Source: Desulfoscipio gibsoniae DSM 7213 | GTDB taxonomy: Bacteria; Bacillota; Desulfotomaculia; Desulfotomaculales; Desulfallaceae | Assembly: GCF_000233715.2 (NCBI RefSeq) | Contig: NC_021184.1 | Location: 2,504,001-2,568,000, forward strand | Direction: 5' to 3' | DNA length: 64,000 bases | In this document: in pieces, positions 17,161 through 25,728 of the stretch | Layout of the letters: each line of letters starts with the position of its first letter | Position numbering within the stretch: position 1 is the stretch's first letter | Notes under the pieces: model-generated | What the model saw: only the letters and a program-made list of their open reading frames with translations | Told to the model about the DNA's origin: nothing | Databases searched by the model: none | Position numbers and translations under genes: made by a program

Positions 17161-18192
17161 TAGAAAGGAAAGCTTCTTCCTTTGAGGTATATCCGGCAAA
17201 CAAAGGCAAACTCATCCTGGACGCCACCTGCGCCCCGGCAGATATACGCTACCCCACAGACCTATCCTTGCTTAACGAAGCCAGGGAGAAGTTAGATGAC
17301 ATTATCGACATAGTGCATAAGACCCTTGGTAAGCCAGGTAAAAGACCGCGCACTTATCGTTAGATAGCCCGTAAAGCATATCTCAGCGTTGTTCACAACA
17401 AGAAACCTGTTAAAGAAAGCTATCCGTAAAGCCGTCGGTAAGCAGCTGCGCTATGTAAGTCGTAACCTGCATGCTATAGACCGCCTGCTTGCTATAGCCG
17501 GTGATAATCATGGCCTGGGTCGGAAACATTAGGAAACATTGTGCACCATACGTATGGTCTACGAACAGCAACTCTACATGTATACCCACCGTACCCACAA
17601 GATAAATGACCGTATTATCAGCATCAGCCAGCTGCATGTGCGTCCCATTGTTCGGGGTAAAGTCACTGCCGATACCGAGTTCGGTGCCAAAGTCGCCATC
17701 AGCATTGTAGACGGCTACGCCTATGTGGAAACGCTGAGTTGGGACGCCTTCAATGAAGGGATAACCTTAAAAGAATCGGTGGAATATTACCGCCAAAAGT
17801 ACGGGTGCTACCCTGAAGCTGTTCTGGCCGACAAGATCTACCGAAATAGAGAAAACCTGCGCTACTGCGAACAATATAGTATACGACTTAGTGGGCTAAG
17901 GCTAGGGAGACCACTTGTTGATAAAGTGCTACAGAAAGAACAGAAACGTTTGGAACGGCAGGACGCTAGCGAACGTAATGCTGTAGAAGGAAAATTCGGC
18001 GAAGCCAAGCGACGCTATGGTTTGGCTCGTATTATGGCGCGTTTGAAAGAGACCGCCGAAAGCGTAATCTGTCTACAGTTCCTGGTGATGAACTTGGAGC
18101 ATAGACTCCGTGTTCTTTTGTTCTATTTTCTGCGATATCTATTTCGGAGTAATCTGGCATTCGGGAGACCATCATTATGGTGTTTTAGTTGA
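17150..18192 (+). pseudogene. IS5-family transposase remnant
   Basis: DDE transposase pieces in at least two frames. 17160-17363 encodes GKLILDATCAPADIRYPTDL with the first Asp; stops near 17361 and 17530 and a frameshift near 17425 follow. 17539-18150 encodes the second half: the second Asp at AVLADKIYRNREN and the Glu region NAVEGKFGEAKRRYGL. The N-terminal about 150 residues and both ends of the element are not found. Confidence 0.8.
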
Positions 18193-18288
18193 AATTAGGA
18201 TCGGTTCAGCAAGCCCTAATTATGGTTGCGTAAAGGTTTCAGTAGTTAAGCAACCACCCAATAAAAACGGCAGGTATAGTACTTCTAA

Positions 18289-18987
18289 TTATTCCATATT
18301 AATTGCCAATTTTACCATTGGTGCATATTTTCGGCTTATAAAGACCTCTTTTGAAGTGCCTTCGAGTTTAACTAGGTAAGTCTTATTACCCCATGGCAAT
18401 ATTTTCTTAATCTTATTTATATTTACAAGGAAACTCTTATGTATACGTACAAATCCGGATTTACCCAGTTTGAATTCCAGGCTGTTTAAGCTAATGTTCG
18501 AATTATAAATGTTATTATTTGTATAAATAGTAACCTTTTTTAATCCTTTCTGCTTCTCAATTAGAAGTATTTCATCTGTATCTAAAAAAATAATTTCACT
18601 ACCTACCTTTATCGGTAACATATCTTTCTTTTTCGGCATGCACAATTGTCGAAGGCGTTTCAGGGTCAACTGGAACCGTTCTTCATCAATTGGCTTCAAT
18701 ACATAATCAACTGAACCTATTTCAAACGCCTCTACTGCATGATCGTGGTGGGCGGTAATAAAAACAATCTTAATGTTCTGGTCAATAGCCTTACTAACCT
18801 CAACACCCGAAACACTGGGCATTTGTATATCTAAAAAAACCACGTCAGGTTTTAGTATATTAATCTGTTTTATGGCAGTATCACCATCATATGCCTCACC
18901 AATAACTGTGAACCCAGTTTCATATGACAGTAATTTTTTTAAATAACTTAGTTCGATTGGGTTATCTTCTGCAATTAAAACCCTCAT
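18289..18987 (-). CDS. LytTR-family response regulator (AgrA-like)
   Basis: 232 residues. The receiver domain (1-120) has phospho-acceptor Asp in KPDVVFLDIQMPSVSGVEV and Lys in DYVLKPID. The LytTR DNA-binding domain (about 130-230) includes EILLIEKQKGLKKVTIYT and GFVRIHKSFLVNINKI. It lies downstream of the agrD- and agrB-like genes on the same strand, past a perfect 12-bp hairpin. By analogy with AgrA it would bind direct repeats upstream of the locus; no such repeats were confirmed. Confidence 0.92.
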   Translation of the reverse strand: MRVLIAEDNPIELSYLKKLLSYETGFTVIGEAYDGDTAIKQINILKPDVVFLDIQMPSVSGVEVSKAIDQNIKIVFITAHHDHAVEAFEIGSVDYVLKPIDEERFQLTLKRLRQLCMPKKKDMLPIKVGSEIIFLDTDEILLIEKQKGLKKVTIYTNNNIYNSNISLNSLEFKLGKSGFVRIHKSFLVNINKIKKILPWGNKTYLVKLEGTSKEVFISRKYAPMVKLAINME

Positions 18988-19004
18988 AATAACACTCCCA
19001 CTAG

Positions 19005-19032
19005 CTAAAGGGGACCTGATGGTCCCCTTTAG
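19005..19032 (-). terminator. Hairpin between agrD-like and response regulator genes
   Basis: CTAAAGGGGACC and its exact complement form a 12-bp stem with a 4-base loop. The minus-strand 3' side is CTAGTGGGAG rather than a T-run, so it may be a weak attenuator or an mRNA-stabilising hairpin that separates expression of agrBD from the regulator. Confidence 0.6.
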
Positions 19033-19075
19033 TCTAACTTAAAAAACAATTAGAATAAGTAAAACTAATTTGGGT

Positions 19076-19198
19076 CTATCTTAGTAATTCCGGCGGAGAT
19101 TTAGGTTGATAAATCGTTGACCAACTGGTCGGGTAAATTCCAATATAAGCTACGACACTGGCTGCACAGACTATCATACTCAATATAAATTTTTTCAT
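19076..19198 (-). CDS. agrD: AgrD-like cyclic autoinducer precursor peptide (40 aa)
   Basis: A 40-residue peptide from ATG 19198 with AAAGGAGG 10 bp upstream. It has a basic, hydrophobic amphipathic leader (MKKFILSMIVCAASVVAY), a central stretch containing PTSWSTIYQPK, and a tail SPPELLR. Leader, a Ser/Cys-containing core followed by a Pro-containing C-terminal tail is the layout of cyclic lactone autoinducer precursors in clostridia (YQPK is a recurring element in that family). The Ser in TSWSTIY may form the lactone. It is 23 bp after the agrB-like gene. Confidence 0.8.
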   Translation of the reverse strand: MKKFILSMIVCAASVVAYIGIYPTSWSTIYQPKSPPELLR

Positions 19199-19221
19199 TT
19201 GTCTTAAAAGCCTCCTTTCTT

Positions 19222-19824
19222 TTAAATAATTTGGTCGACCAACTTAAAAAACTTGGCGCCACTTTTAGTAACCGAAAACACCTGGAACAATATCCCCAAC
19301 CCTGAAGCTACATAAATCTTATCCTCAAAGTGCCAGTAAACTGAAATAAGCATGTATAGACCGACTACCAAGCAGGATGCAATTTTAAGGCATAGTCTCC
19401 TTTTAGGATTGATAATCGGCTTTTCTTGTACGTCTACCGGAGCTTTGGTTATCACCACTAAAAACGAAAATACTAGTATGCCCCAATATATTTCCTGGTA
19501 TGTGTATGGTAGCGCATAAGAACTGATATATATAGCGATAAAGGCAATCGCCAGGTAAGATGTCACCGAAACAATTAAACATCTGTAGAACTTAGAACAA
19601 TGAACCCCTCCAGCGACTATGCGCAAAATGGCAAAGCTAAAGTAAGCAACCATAAATTCTACTAAAACCCCTAACATCCAAGGCACAATAATAAAAACAG
19701 TAAATTTTATTAAGGCACCTATTATCACCTCAATACCGTAAGATACGATAGCCATTGTTTTATCGTCCAGGTCCAACTCTTTACCAATGTAGCCAGCCAC
19801 TTTTACAGACCATGAGTTTATCAA
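19222..19824 (-). CDS. agrB: AgrB-family autoinducer-processing membrane protease
   Basis: 200 residues, several membrane helices. The conserved catalytic His and Cys are in VAGGVHCSKFYRC, seven residues apart as in AgrB. The protein cleaves the C-terminal tail of AgrD and forms the thiolactone/lactone ring. Start TTG 19824 follows AGGTGA. It lies between the sensor kinase gene and the peptide gene in one minus-strand cluster. Confidence 0.93.
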   Translation of the reverse strand: MINSWSVKVAGYIGKELDLDDKTMAIVSYGIEVIIGALIKFTVFIIVPWMLGVLVEFMVAYFSFAILRIVAGGVHCSKFYRCLIVSVTSYLAIAFIAIYISSYALPYTYQEIYWGILVFSFLVVITKAPVDVQEKPIINPKRRLCLKIASCLVVGLYMLISVYWHFEDKIYVASGLGILFQVFSVTKSGAKFFKLVDQII

Positions 19825-19840
19825 AATTTTGTCACCTGCT

Positions 19841-20677
19841 CTATTTAGGGATAGTTACGTTGAATGCTTTAATGCCGGGGTCATATACTATATCCCCTCT
19901 GTATTCTTTAAGAGTTTGTTTAACTAGCGCTAAACCGTAACCACGGTTTTCTCCCTTAGTTGAAAAGCCGCTATCAAATATCCGATGGGTAATTTCCTGA
20001 CTAATCGGTGGGGCCGAGTCTATAACCAAAAAGCTATAGTAGTTTTTGGTTTGGTGAATTTCAAAGCGTATTTCTTTTTTTTCGATAACATCTGTCGCTT
20101 TTATAGCTTCCGTAGCATTATCAATCAGGTTGCCGAAAATGGTGGTGATCGACATTGGTTTTAAAATAAAATGTTCAAGTCGGCTGTTTACCTCAATGAT
20201 TAAGTCAATACCCTGCATAAAAAGATCTTGTTTTTTGTTTTGTAATAAGGTTCTGAGGTATGGGTTATTAATAGTCAGCAACTGGCTGTTAAAACGGTAG
20301 TCGGCACCCATGCTTTTTAGATAGTTAGCGGCTTCCTCATTATTACCGACTGCAATGAGACCATATATGGCCTGGAGATGGTTGATAAAATCATGTCTTT
20401 CACTGCGCATGGTTCTCATTGCCTCTTCAACCGAATAAAGGCTTATTTTGTGTAACTGGGCCTCACGCTGTAAACTCTCTATCCTGGACATCCATAAATA
20501 AAAAAGCAGGGCTATGACAAAATTGATTACCGTTACCAGCGGAAATAATAATTCGTTTATACTGTGCTGAGTACTATAATAACTTGACGTCCTGGCTCCT
20601 ACTAATATTAGTAGGTTAAAAGCCAATAAACTCACGGTAAGCTTATGAATGTTATTGTTGGATTCAAAATAGACCAT
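19841..20677 (-). CDS. AgrC-like sensor histidine kinase, short membrane part
   Basis: 278 residues. Only two membrane helices are seen (about 10-28 and 42-63). The phospho-acceptor region is MRSERHDFINHLQAIYGL near residue 115, as in the Spo0B/GHKL type, and the ATPase has NLIDNATEAI (N box) and GYGLALVKQTL (G2). Classical AgrC has six or more membrane helices for peptide sensing; here the next gene upstream (20691-21158) may supply them. The stop lies 16 bp before agrB. Confidence 0.88.
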   Translation of the reverse strand: MVYFESNNNIHKLTVSLLAFNLLILVGARTSSYYSTQHSINELLFPLVTVINFVIALLFYLWMSRIESLQREAQLHKISLYSVEEAMRTMRSERHDFINHLQAIYGLIAVGNNEEAANYLKSMGADYRFNSQLLTINNPYLRTLLQNKKQDLFMQGIDLIIEVNSRLEHFILKPMSITTIFGNLIDNATEAIKATDVIEKKEIRFEIHQTKNYYSFLVIDSAPPISQEITHRIFDSGFSTKGENRGYGLALVKQTLKEYRGDIVYDPGIKAFNVTIPK

Positions 20678-20690
20678 CTTTCCCTCACTA

Positions 20691-21158
20691 TTAACAGACT
20701 GTTGTTTGATTGGTTAAATATTTTTTCTTAATAAAGAAAGTTAAAACCGCCCAAACGAATAGGTGTGGCCAACCTATGAGCGTTTTATCCAAAGGAGATA
20801 ACGCTATAACATCTTTCACACTAAAGTGTAGATAGTACTGGATAAAGTTAAGAATAGTGTTTTCTAAGGCCACAAGTGTGCCAAGGCTTAAGAGAGCAGA
20901 AAGTAAGCTTTGTTTAATACTTAATCCTAAAACCGTATAAAACAAGATAAATACTACTAAAAAACCAATTATCGTGTGAACACCATAGGGTAAAGGCAAT
21001 AATCTAGCAATATATGAACTCAGCACAGAGCAGACGGTTGCTAACACAATTGGGGCGGGTTTTATAACCTTTTTATAAATAACCAATCCAAATGAAAAAA
21101 TGAGAAAGCTTTCTGGTAAAGAATAAAACAATAGTGTTATTAATGGTACTTTATCCAT
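20691..21158 (-). CDS. Polytopic membrane protein of the agr-like locus
   Basis: 155 residues from ATG 21158 (GGGGTG upstream); the frame extends to 21197 without a better site. Five or so hydrophobic helices are visible, ending with a positively charged IKKKYLTNQ tail. No catalytic motif was recognised. It is the first gene of the cluster (membrane protein, kinase, AgrB, AgrD, LytTR regulator). Its size and place resemble the N-terminal sensor half missing from the adjacent kinase, which is an inference. Confidence 0.75.
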   Translation of the reverse strand: MDKVPLITLLFYSLPESFLIFSFGLVIYKKVIKPAPIVLATVCSVLSSYIARLLPLPYGVHTIIGFLVVFILFYTVLGLSIKQSLLSALLSLGTLVALENTILNFIQYYLHFSVKDVIALSPLDKTLIGWPHLFVWAVLTFFIKKKYLTNQTTVC

Positions 21159-21593
21159 TGATACACCCCTTTTCTTTTTAATTACTATATTTGACACGGA
21201 TTTCCTTTTTTCTTTAGGTGTATTTTATGGCTATAAAAGGGCATCTTGGGGTGGTTTCTAGTAATTGGTTATATTTTATCAGTTATAGATATGTCTGTAA
21301 TTGGAAAACTTCAAAATGAGTTAGCCAAAATCGTGGAAAATTAAAGCACTCTTCAAGTCAAAACTACCAAGTTTGAGTAGGCCGCTCCGGAAAAGGGATA
21401 AAGGGATCATTAAAAACGTGCGCCTCCTGGCATTAATTAATCCAGGGGGGTTCTTTATGACCCGTTTACCAAGGTTTTATCACGAAGAAATTACTAAAGG
21501 TAATTTTTTTTAAATACCGTTTTTAAAAAGAGCTTTTTTAAACAATCTGCTAACTCTATAACCGCTTATCGGCTGGTGGTCGGGTGTTAAGGA
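21159..21593. other. Intergenic region upstream of the agr-like locus
   Basis: AT-rich. A hairpin CCTGG...CCAGG lies near 21427-21447, followed by an 18-codon reading frame (21457-21513, MTRLPRFYHEEITKGNFF) that resembles only the beginning of a REP-associated transposase and then stops. The promoter of the agr-like locus should be on the minus strand in 21190-21320, but no clear -35/-10 pair was identified. Confidence 0.4.
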
Positions 21594-21745
21594 TGTTTGT
21601 TGTAAGATAAAAATACCGAAAGTTGCAAGTTAAAAATCCATAATGTTGCAATTGGAAATTCCATAGTAATGCAAAAATCCATTGCAGGCATAAACCATAA
21701 CCAATATCCTTGTATTTGACCAAAGAATGCAAGGAGGAGAGGAGC

Positions 21746-23275
21746 ATGCTTACAATGGACAAGATACATGATATCAGATTCCGTTTCTTCGTGAAAGGAG
21801 AAAACATTTCCCAAATCGCAGATGCATTGCATTTGGATTGGAAGACGGTACAGAAGTATGTCGACATGGCGGACTTCAACAAACCGGCTCCCAAACCGGC
21901 TTCGGAACAGCGTTTCTGTCCCAAGTTGGATCCCTACAAGCCGACTATTGATAAATGGCTTGAAGAGGACAAACAGGCACCCCGTAAACAGCGGCATACC
22001 GCCAAGAGGGTATTTAACCGTCTTAGGAAGGAATCCCCCGGGTTTAACTGTTCATACAGGACGGTTGCTTCCTACTATGCTGTAAAACACAAGGAACTTT
22101 TTAACGGTGCCAAGGGCGGATTCCTTCCACTGGAACACCGTCCAGGTGAGGCGCAAGTTGATTTCGGCACAGCCGATTTTTATGAAAATGGCACACGGCT
22201 AACCGGAAAATATCTTGAAGTGTCATTCCCATACAGCAACAAAGGCTACTTGCAACTGTTCTATGGTGAAAACATGGAATGCCTTCTGGAAGGACTTGAC
22301 GCCATCTTTCGGCACATTGGTGTTGTACCCGACGAATTGTGGTTTGATAACACCAAAACCATCATAACAAAAGTAATTCGGGGTGGCGGACGTGAGACCA
22401 CCGAACGGTTTGATCGTTTCCGGGAACACTACATTTTTCAAGCCGTATTTATGAACCCCGGTGAAGGCCATGAAAAAGGCAATGTCGAAAACAAAGTCGG
22501 TTACCAGAGGCGTAACTTTCTTGTCCCCATGCCGCACTTTCTTGCGCTTTCCGATTTCAACCGGCAGCTTCTCGACATGTGCGAGGAAGATGCCAACAGG
22601 GAGCATTACCGCCGCAATGAGACCATTGAGGAATTGTTTGCGGAAGACTTAAAACACTGCCATCCTCTTCCTGAAATCGAGTTCGACCTAAGTGGCAAAG
22701 GTAATGCTACCACCAACAACTGGGGCAAATTTTATCTGAACAAAGGGATGCACGAATACTCGGTTTCACCGAAATATGCAAATACAGTGGTTAAACTGAA
22801 ACTGACATCATCGCTTGTCATCGTCATGGACGAGAACTACCGTGAAATCGTAAGACACCGTCGCCTTTACGGCGATACCAAAAAGCAGAGCATGGACTGG
22901 CTTCCATATCTCAGGCAGCTTTCCATACGTCCACGCGCATTGAAATATTCGGGTATCTATGACATGATGCCGCCTGCAATGAAACAATTCCTTGAGGGCT
23001 GCTCCAATACGGAAACAGGAAAGGTTCTTAAAGTTCTGGCAGAACTCACGGACAGAACAGGCTTTGACAGTGCGCTCAGTACCGTCAATCAGGCACTCTG
23101 TTACGGCGCATCTGATGCGGATAGCCTTAAGAACCTCTACCGGCGTATTTACGCTGATGTGCCGGAACTTCCGCCGATGCCGCTCAATTCGGAAATACCG
23201 GATGTCGGTCAGATGACAACCAACCTTATCGCTTACGATACCTTCCTGAAGAAGGGGGGTGCCGCAAATGCCTGA
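21746..23275 (+). CDS. istA: IstA, IS21-family transposase
   Basis: 509 residues from ATG 21746 behind GGAGAGGAG. N-terminal HTH (NISQIADALHLDWKTVQKYV), then the rve catalytic domain: first Asp in PGEAQVDFGTADF, second Asp in PDELWFDNTKTII, Glu in GHEKGNVENKVGYQRR. A C-terminal Mu-like domain follows. The gene appears intact and overlaps istB by a few bases, as normal. Confidence 0.95.
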   Translation: MLTMDKIHDIRFRFFVKGENISQIADALHLDWKTVQKYVDMADFNKPAPKPASEQRFCPKLDPYKPTIDKWLEEDKQAPRKQRHTAKRVFNRLRKESPGFNCSYRTVASYYAVKHKELFNGAKGGFLPLEHRPGEAQVDFGTADFYENGTRLTGKYLEVSFPYSNKGYLQLFYGENMECLLEGLDAIFRHIGVVPDELWFDNTKTIITKVIRGGGRETTERFDRFREHYIFQAVFMNPGEGHEKGNVENKVGYQRRNFLVPMPHFLALSDFNRQLLDMCEEDANREHYRRNETIEELFAEDLKHCHPLPEIEFDLSGKGNATTNNWGKFYLNKGMHEYSVSPKYANTVVKLKLTSSLVIVMDENYREIVRHRRLYGDTKKQSMDWLPYLRQLSIRPRALKYSGIYDMMPPAMKQFLEGCSNTETGKVLKVLAELTDRTGFDSALSTVNQALCYGASDADSLKNLYRRIYADVPELPPMPLNSEIPDVGQMTTNLIAYDTFLKKGGAANA

Positions 23276-24035
23276 AGAAGAAATCATTGGCTGCTGCAAA
23301 AAACTGAAGCTGAGCCGCAATCTGGCCGATATGTCACAGACAACGGAGGGCGAATCACATCAGGAATACTTATATAAACTACTGTCTGCAGAACTGAAAA
23401 ACCGTGAACAGGGTCGTACAGCCAAATTGATTAACAGTGCTGGTTTCTACAGCATCAAAACATTTGACGGATTTCGTTTTGATGAAATCACGCTCCCTTC
23501 CGACCTGGCACCGGAAAGCCTAAAGTCCCTTGATTTCATCAAGGAAAAGAAAAATGTCATCATGTACGGCAGGACAGGTACCGGGAAAACCATGCTTTCC
23601 ACTGCGCTTGGCGTGAGCGCTTGCCAGAAAGGAATTCCCGTCAAATTCTACCGCACTGCAGCACTGGTCAACCAGCTTTCGGAAGCCAAGAAGGCCGGCA
23701 CACTGGGGACGCTGTTGAAAAAACTGAATAAAGCATCTGTCATTATACTGGACGAGTGGGGCTACGTACCATACGACCGTACCGGTGCCCAGTTGCTCTT
23801 TGACTATCTCTCCGAGATACATGAGCACAAGTCCATCATACTGAACACGAACCTGGAGTTTTCCAGGTGGGTCAATGTACTCTATGATGAGCAGATGACT
23901 GTCGCCCTTGTAGGCAGACTCATGCACCACTGCTATCTTCTCCTGTTTCCGGGAGAGAACAACCGGTTAAGGGAGTCCAGTATCAATGATCTTTACCGCT
24001 CAATAGCGTCAACAGATAAGAAGGAGGGTCACTGA
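23268..24035 (+). CDS. istB: IstB, IS21-family helper ATPase
   Basis: 255 residues. Walker A is MYGRTGTGKTMLSTALG, Walker B is ASVIILDEWGY. The DnaC-like AAA+ protein assists IstA in strand transfer. ATG 23268 is preferred over 23259 because of GGGGGG eight bases upstream. It overlaps the istA end. Confidence 0.95.
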   Translation: MPEEEIIGCCKKLKLSRNLADMSQTTEGESHQEYLYKLLSAELKNREQGRTAKLINSAGFYSIKTFDGFRFDEITLPSDLAPESLKSLDFIKEKKNVIMYGRTGTGKTMLSTALGVSACQKGIPVKFYRTAALVNQLSEAKKAGTLGTLLKKLNKASVIILDEWGYVPYDRTGAQLLFDYLSEIHEHKSIILNTNLEFSRWVNVLYDEQMTVALVGRLMHHCYLLLFPGENNRLRESSINDLYRSIASTDKKEGH

Positions 24036-24036
24036 T

Positions 24037-24423
24037 ATGACCATAAACAAACCAATTATCAGAGAACTTGAACATACATACAGGAGGTCTTTTCCCAATG
24101 ACCTTAAGCGGTATCTGCTCGTGAAATATGCAGAAGAGCCATTTCCGTATGAATTCACCGAACAGGATCTTTATGCTAACATCCGGCGGGATATTCGTGA
24201 TTATGAGGCCGGGGAACTGGATGTCACAGTAAAAAGCCCGTCCGAACGCTGGCAGGAAGAGCGTGAGCACCTTAAGAATCTGTATATTGAAAAATCCTGC
24301 GAGGCACGTGATCTTAAGGAATATGTTGCCGAATTGGAACAAATGCTTTCAGATCACGGTCTGGAATCTTCCAGAATGGCAGAACGGCGGATTGAATACT
24401 TAACCGAATCACTGTCTTTTTAA
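24037..24423 (+). CDS. Hypothetical protein carried by the IS21 element
   Basis: 128 residues. The ATG overlaps the region just after the istB stop and has AAGGAGG upstream, so it is likely co-transcribed with istAB. The sequence is charged, with a predicted coiled coil in the C-terminal third (EREHLKNLYIEKSCEARDL and on). No domain recognised. A third gene is not part of the minimal IS21 and marks a subgroup or passenger. Confidence 0.7.
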   Translation: MTINKPIIRELEHTYRRSFPNDLKRYLLVKYAEEPFPYEFTEQDLYANIRRDIRDYEAGELDVTVKSPSERWQEEREHLKNLYIEKSCEARDLKEYVAELEQMLSDHGLESSRMAERRIEYLTESLSF

Positions 24424-24570
24424 TTAATTCAGGTAACAAATGCCTGCAAGTCTTCTCTTTCCCTGTAGAACATGGCGGGGAAAGAGAACTTGCAACATTG
24501 TGGAAAATGGAGATGCAATACTATGGAAAAATTACTTGCAACTTTCTCCAAAAAGCTCTTGCAAAAAACA

Positions 24571-24790
24571 GACCGGGGTAGCCCATATAAGAGCAAATCT
24601 TTAAAAAGAGCGGCTACCATTCTGGGCTGTAATATAATACACACTGCCAAAAGTGATACCCCAGTCAAGGGCAAAGTAAAAGGGGCTGCGCCTTTTCTGG
24701 GAACGCTTGGAAAGTGAATTGGCTTTGTACAAGCCAGCAGTTACCATCAGCCAAGCTAATGAATACCTGGCCGGCCCTAATTGGCCTATC
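24571..24790 (+). pseudogene. Integrase-core (rve) transposase fragment
   Basis: The translated stretch DRGSPYKSKSLKRAATILG, then IIHTAKSDTPVKGKVKG, follows the second Asp to catalytic Glu segment of rve transposases, but the Glu-containing KGKxER motif is changed to KGKVKG and a stop follows at 24715. Further similarity (ALYKPAVTISQANEYLAG) continues in the next bases. The IS21 element abuts its 5' side. Confidence 0.6.
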
Positions 24791-25199
24791 AGTACATTCT
24801 TGAAATAGTTTTAATTAAACTAGTAAATTTTTTCATCTTTCGTATTTAGTTATAATATCTATATTTTATTTTATCAAAATATTTAACTCTCCTGTTGTAT
24901 GACATTACTCAACTCTCTTATGTACTTAATCAGTATGGTAAGGGTAATTTAAAGTTCCGATTTGCGCTTTATAAGTACAGAAAGGTGTATGTTGGGAAAA
25001 CTGGGTAGAATTGATGGTAATAATATACTAAAATTTAAATCAGTAAAGTGGTTCATGCAAATTTAATAACAAGGAGGTAGATAGAGAAAAACGAAGTCTA
25101 TTAAGGGAGGAATTTAATGTTGATGGTTCAAGCAAAGCCTTATGTCTTCTAACTCGGCAAATGCTGAGAGTCTATTACTATTTTGTGGAGGGTGATGAG
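24791..25199. other. AT-rich intergenic region
   Basis: No gene of convincing length. Two ribosome-binding-like sites are seen, AAGGAGG at 25072 and AAGGGAGG at 25102; the latter precedes an 11-codon frame (25117-25152) that could be a leader peptide for the 25200 gene. No confident promoter assigned. Confidence 0.4.
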
Positions 25200-25709
25200 A
25201 TGGTAAAATATTTAAAAAAATACTTAGTCGCTTTTTTGTTTTTAACAAGCTTTTTATTAGGTAGTACTGTAGCATATGCCTCAATATCCTTTATAGTTCA
25301 TAACGGGGAGGTTGATCAAGGTTGGCAAGGAGTTGGTAGATTTTATACAACATCTGGGTCCGGTCATGGTTATGACGGTACAAGTTATTGGAATTATTCA
25401 TCAAGTGGAAGTAGTTCTAACTATGGCTATGGTTTATGGGAATGTCCGGTAGCTAATGATACATTAGCCACCTATGTATTTGTTCCAGATTATTATACAA
25501 CTGCTTCATCAGTAAAATATACGATTCTTCACGAAGGAAGAGCAACTACTATCAATATTTCTAGTTATAACAATAGAGTTAATGAGTTTGTATACATGGG
25601 TAGTTTTCAAGATACTTCAAGTTCTTCGCTTATAGTTCAAATGGATTCTAGATATCAATTAAGTGACGGTGAGTATATTGATTGGGACGAGGTTAAATTT
25701 ACAGCTTAA
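25200..25709 (+). CDS. Secreted golvesin C-terminal-like domain protein
   Basis: 169 residues from ATG 25200. Signal peptide: KYLKKYLVAFLFLTSFLLG, likely cleavage after AYA near residue 25. The mature part is a single beta-sandwich resembling the golvesin/xanthan-lyase C-terminal domain: it opens FIVHNGEVDQGW, has SGSGHGYDGTSYW, then YVFVPDYYTTASSVKYTILH and closes YIDWDEVKF. That family is thought to bind cell-wall or surface polymers. It is rich in Ser, Tyr and Gly. The next gene starts 20 bp later and is likely co-transcribed. Confidence 0.7.
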   Translation: MVKYLKKYLVAFLFLTSFLLGSTVAYASISFIVHNGEVDQGWQGVGRFYTTSGSGHGYDGTSYWNYSSSGSSSNYGYGLWECPVANDTLATYVFVPDYYTTASSVKYTILHEGRATTINISSYNNRVNEFVYMGSFQDTSSSSLIVQMDSRYQLSDGEYIDWDEVKFTA

Positions 25710-25728
25710 GACGGAGGAGGTTAAAAAT

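Larger units (their letters stand above)
21594..24570 (+). mobile_element. IS21-family insertion sequence with third gene
   Basis: Ends begin TGTTTGTTGTAAGA and, complemented, TGTTTTTTGCAAGA; the inner parts (AAAGTTGCAAGT, CCATA, TTGCA) also match, giving multiple terminal repeats typical of IS21. It carries istA, istB and a small third gene. The flanking bases (GTTAAGGA versus GACCGGGG) show no target duplication, so one side may have been rearranged after insertion. Confidence 0.88.

Noticed and set aside
17539-18192. Intact transposase gene
   Set aside because: Its N-terminal domain is in another frame upstream with stops and a shift, so it is a remnant.
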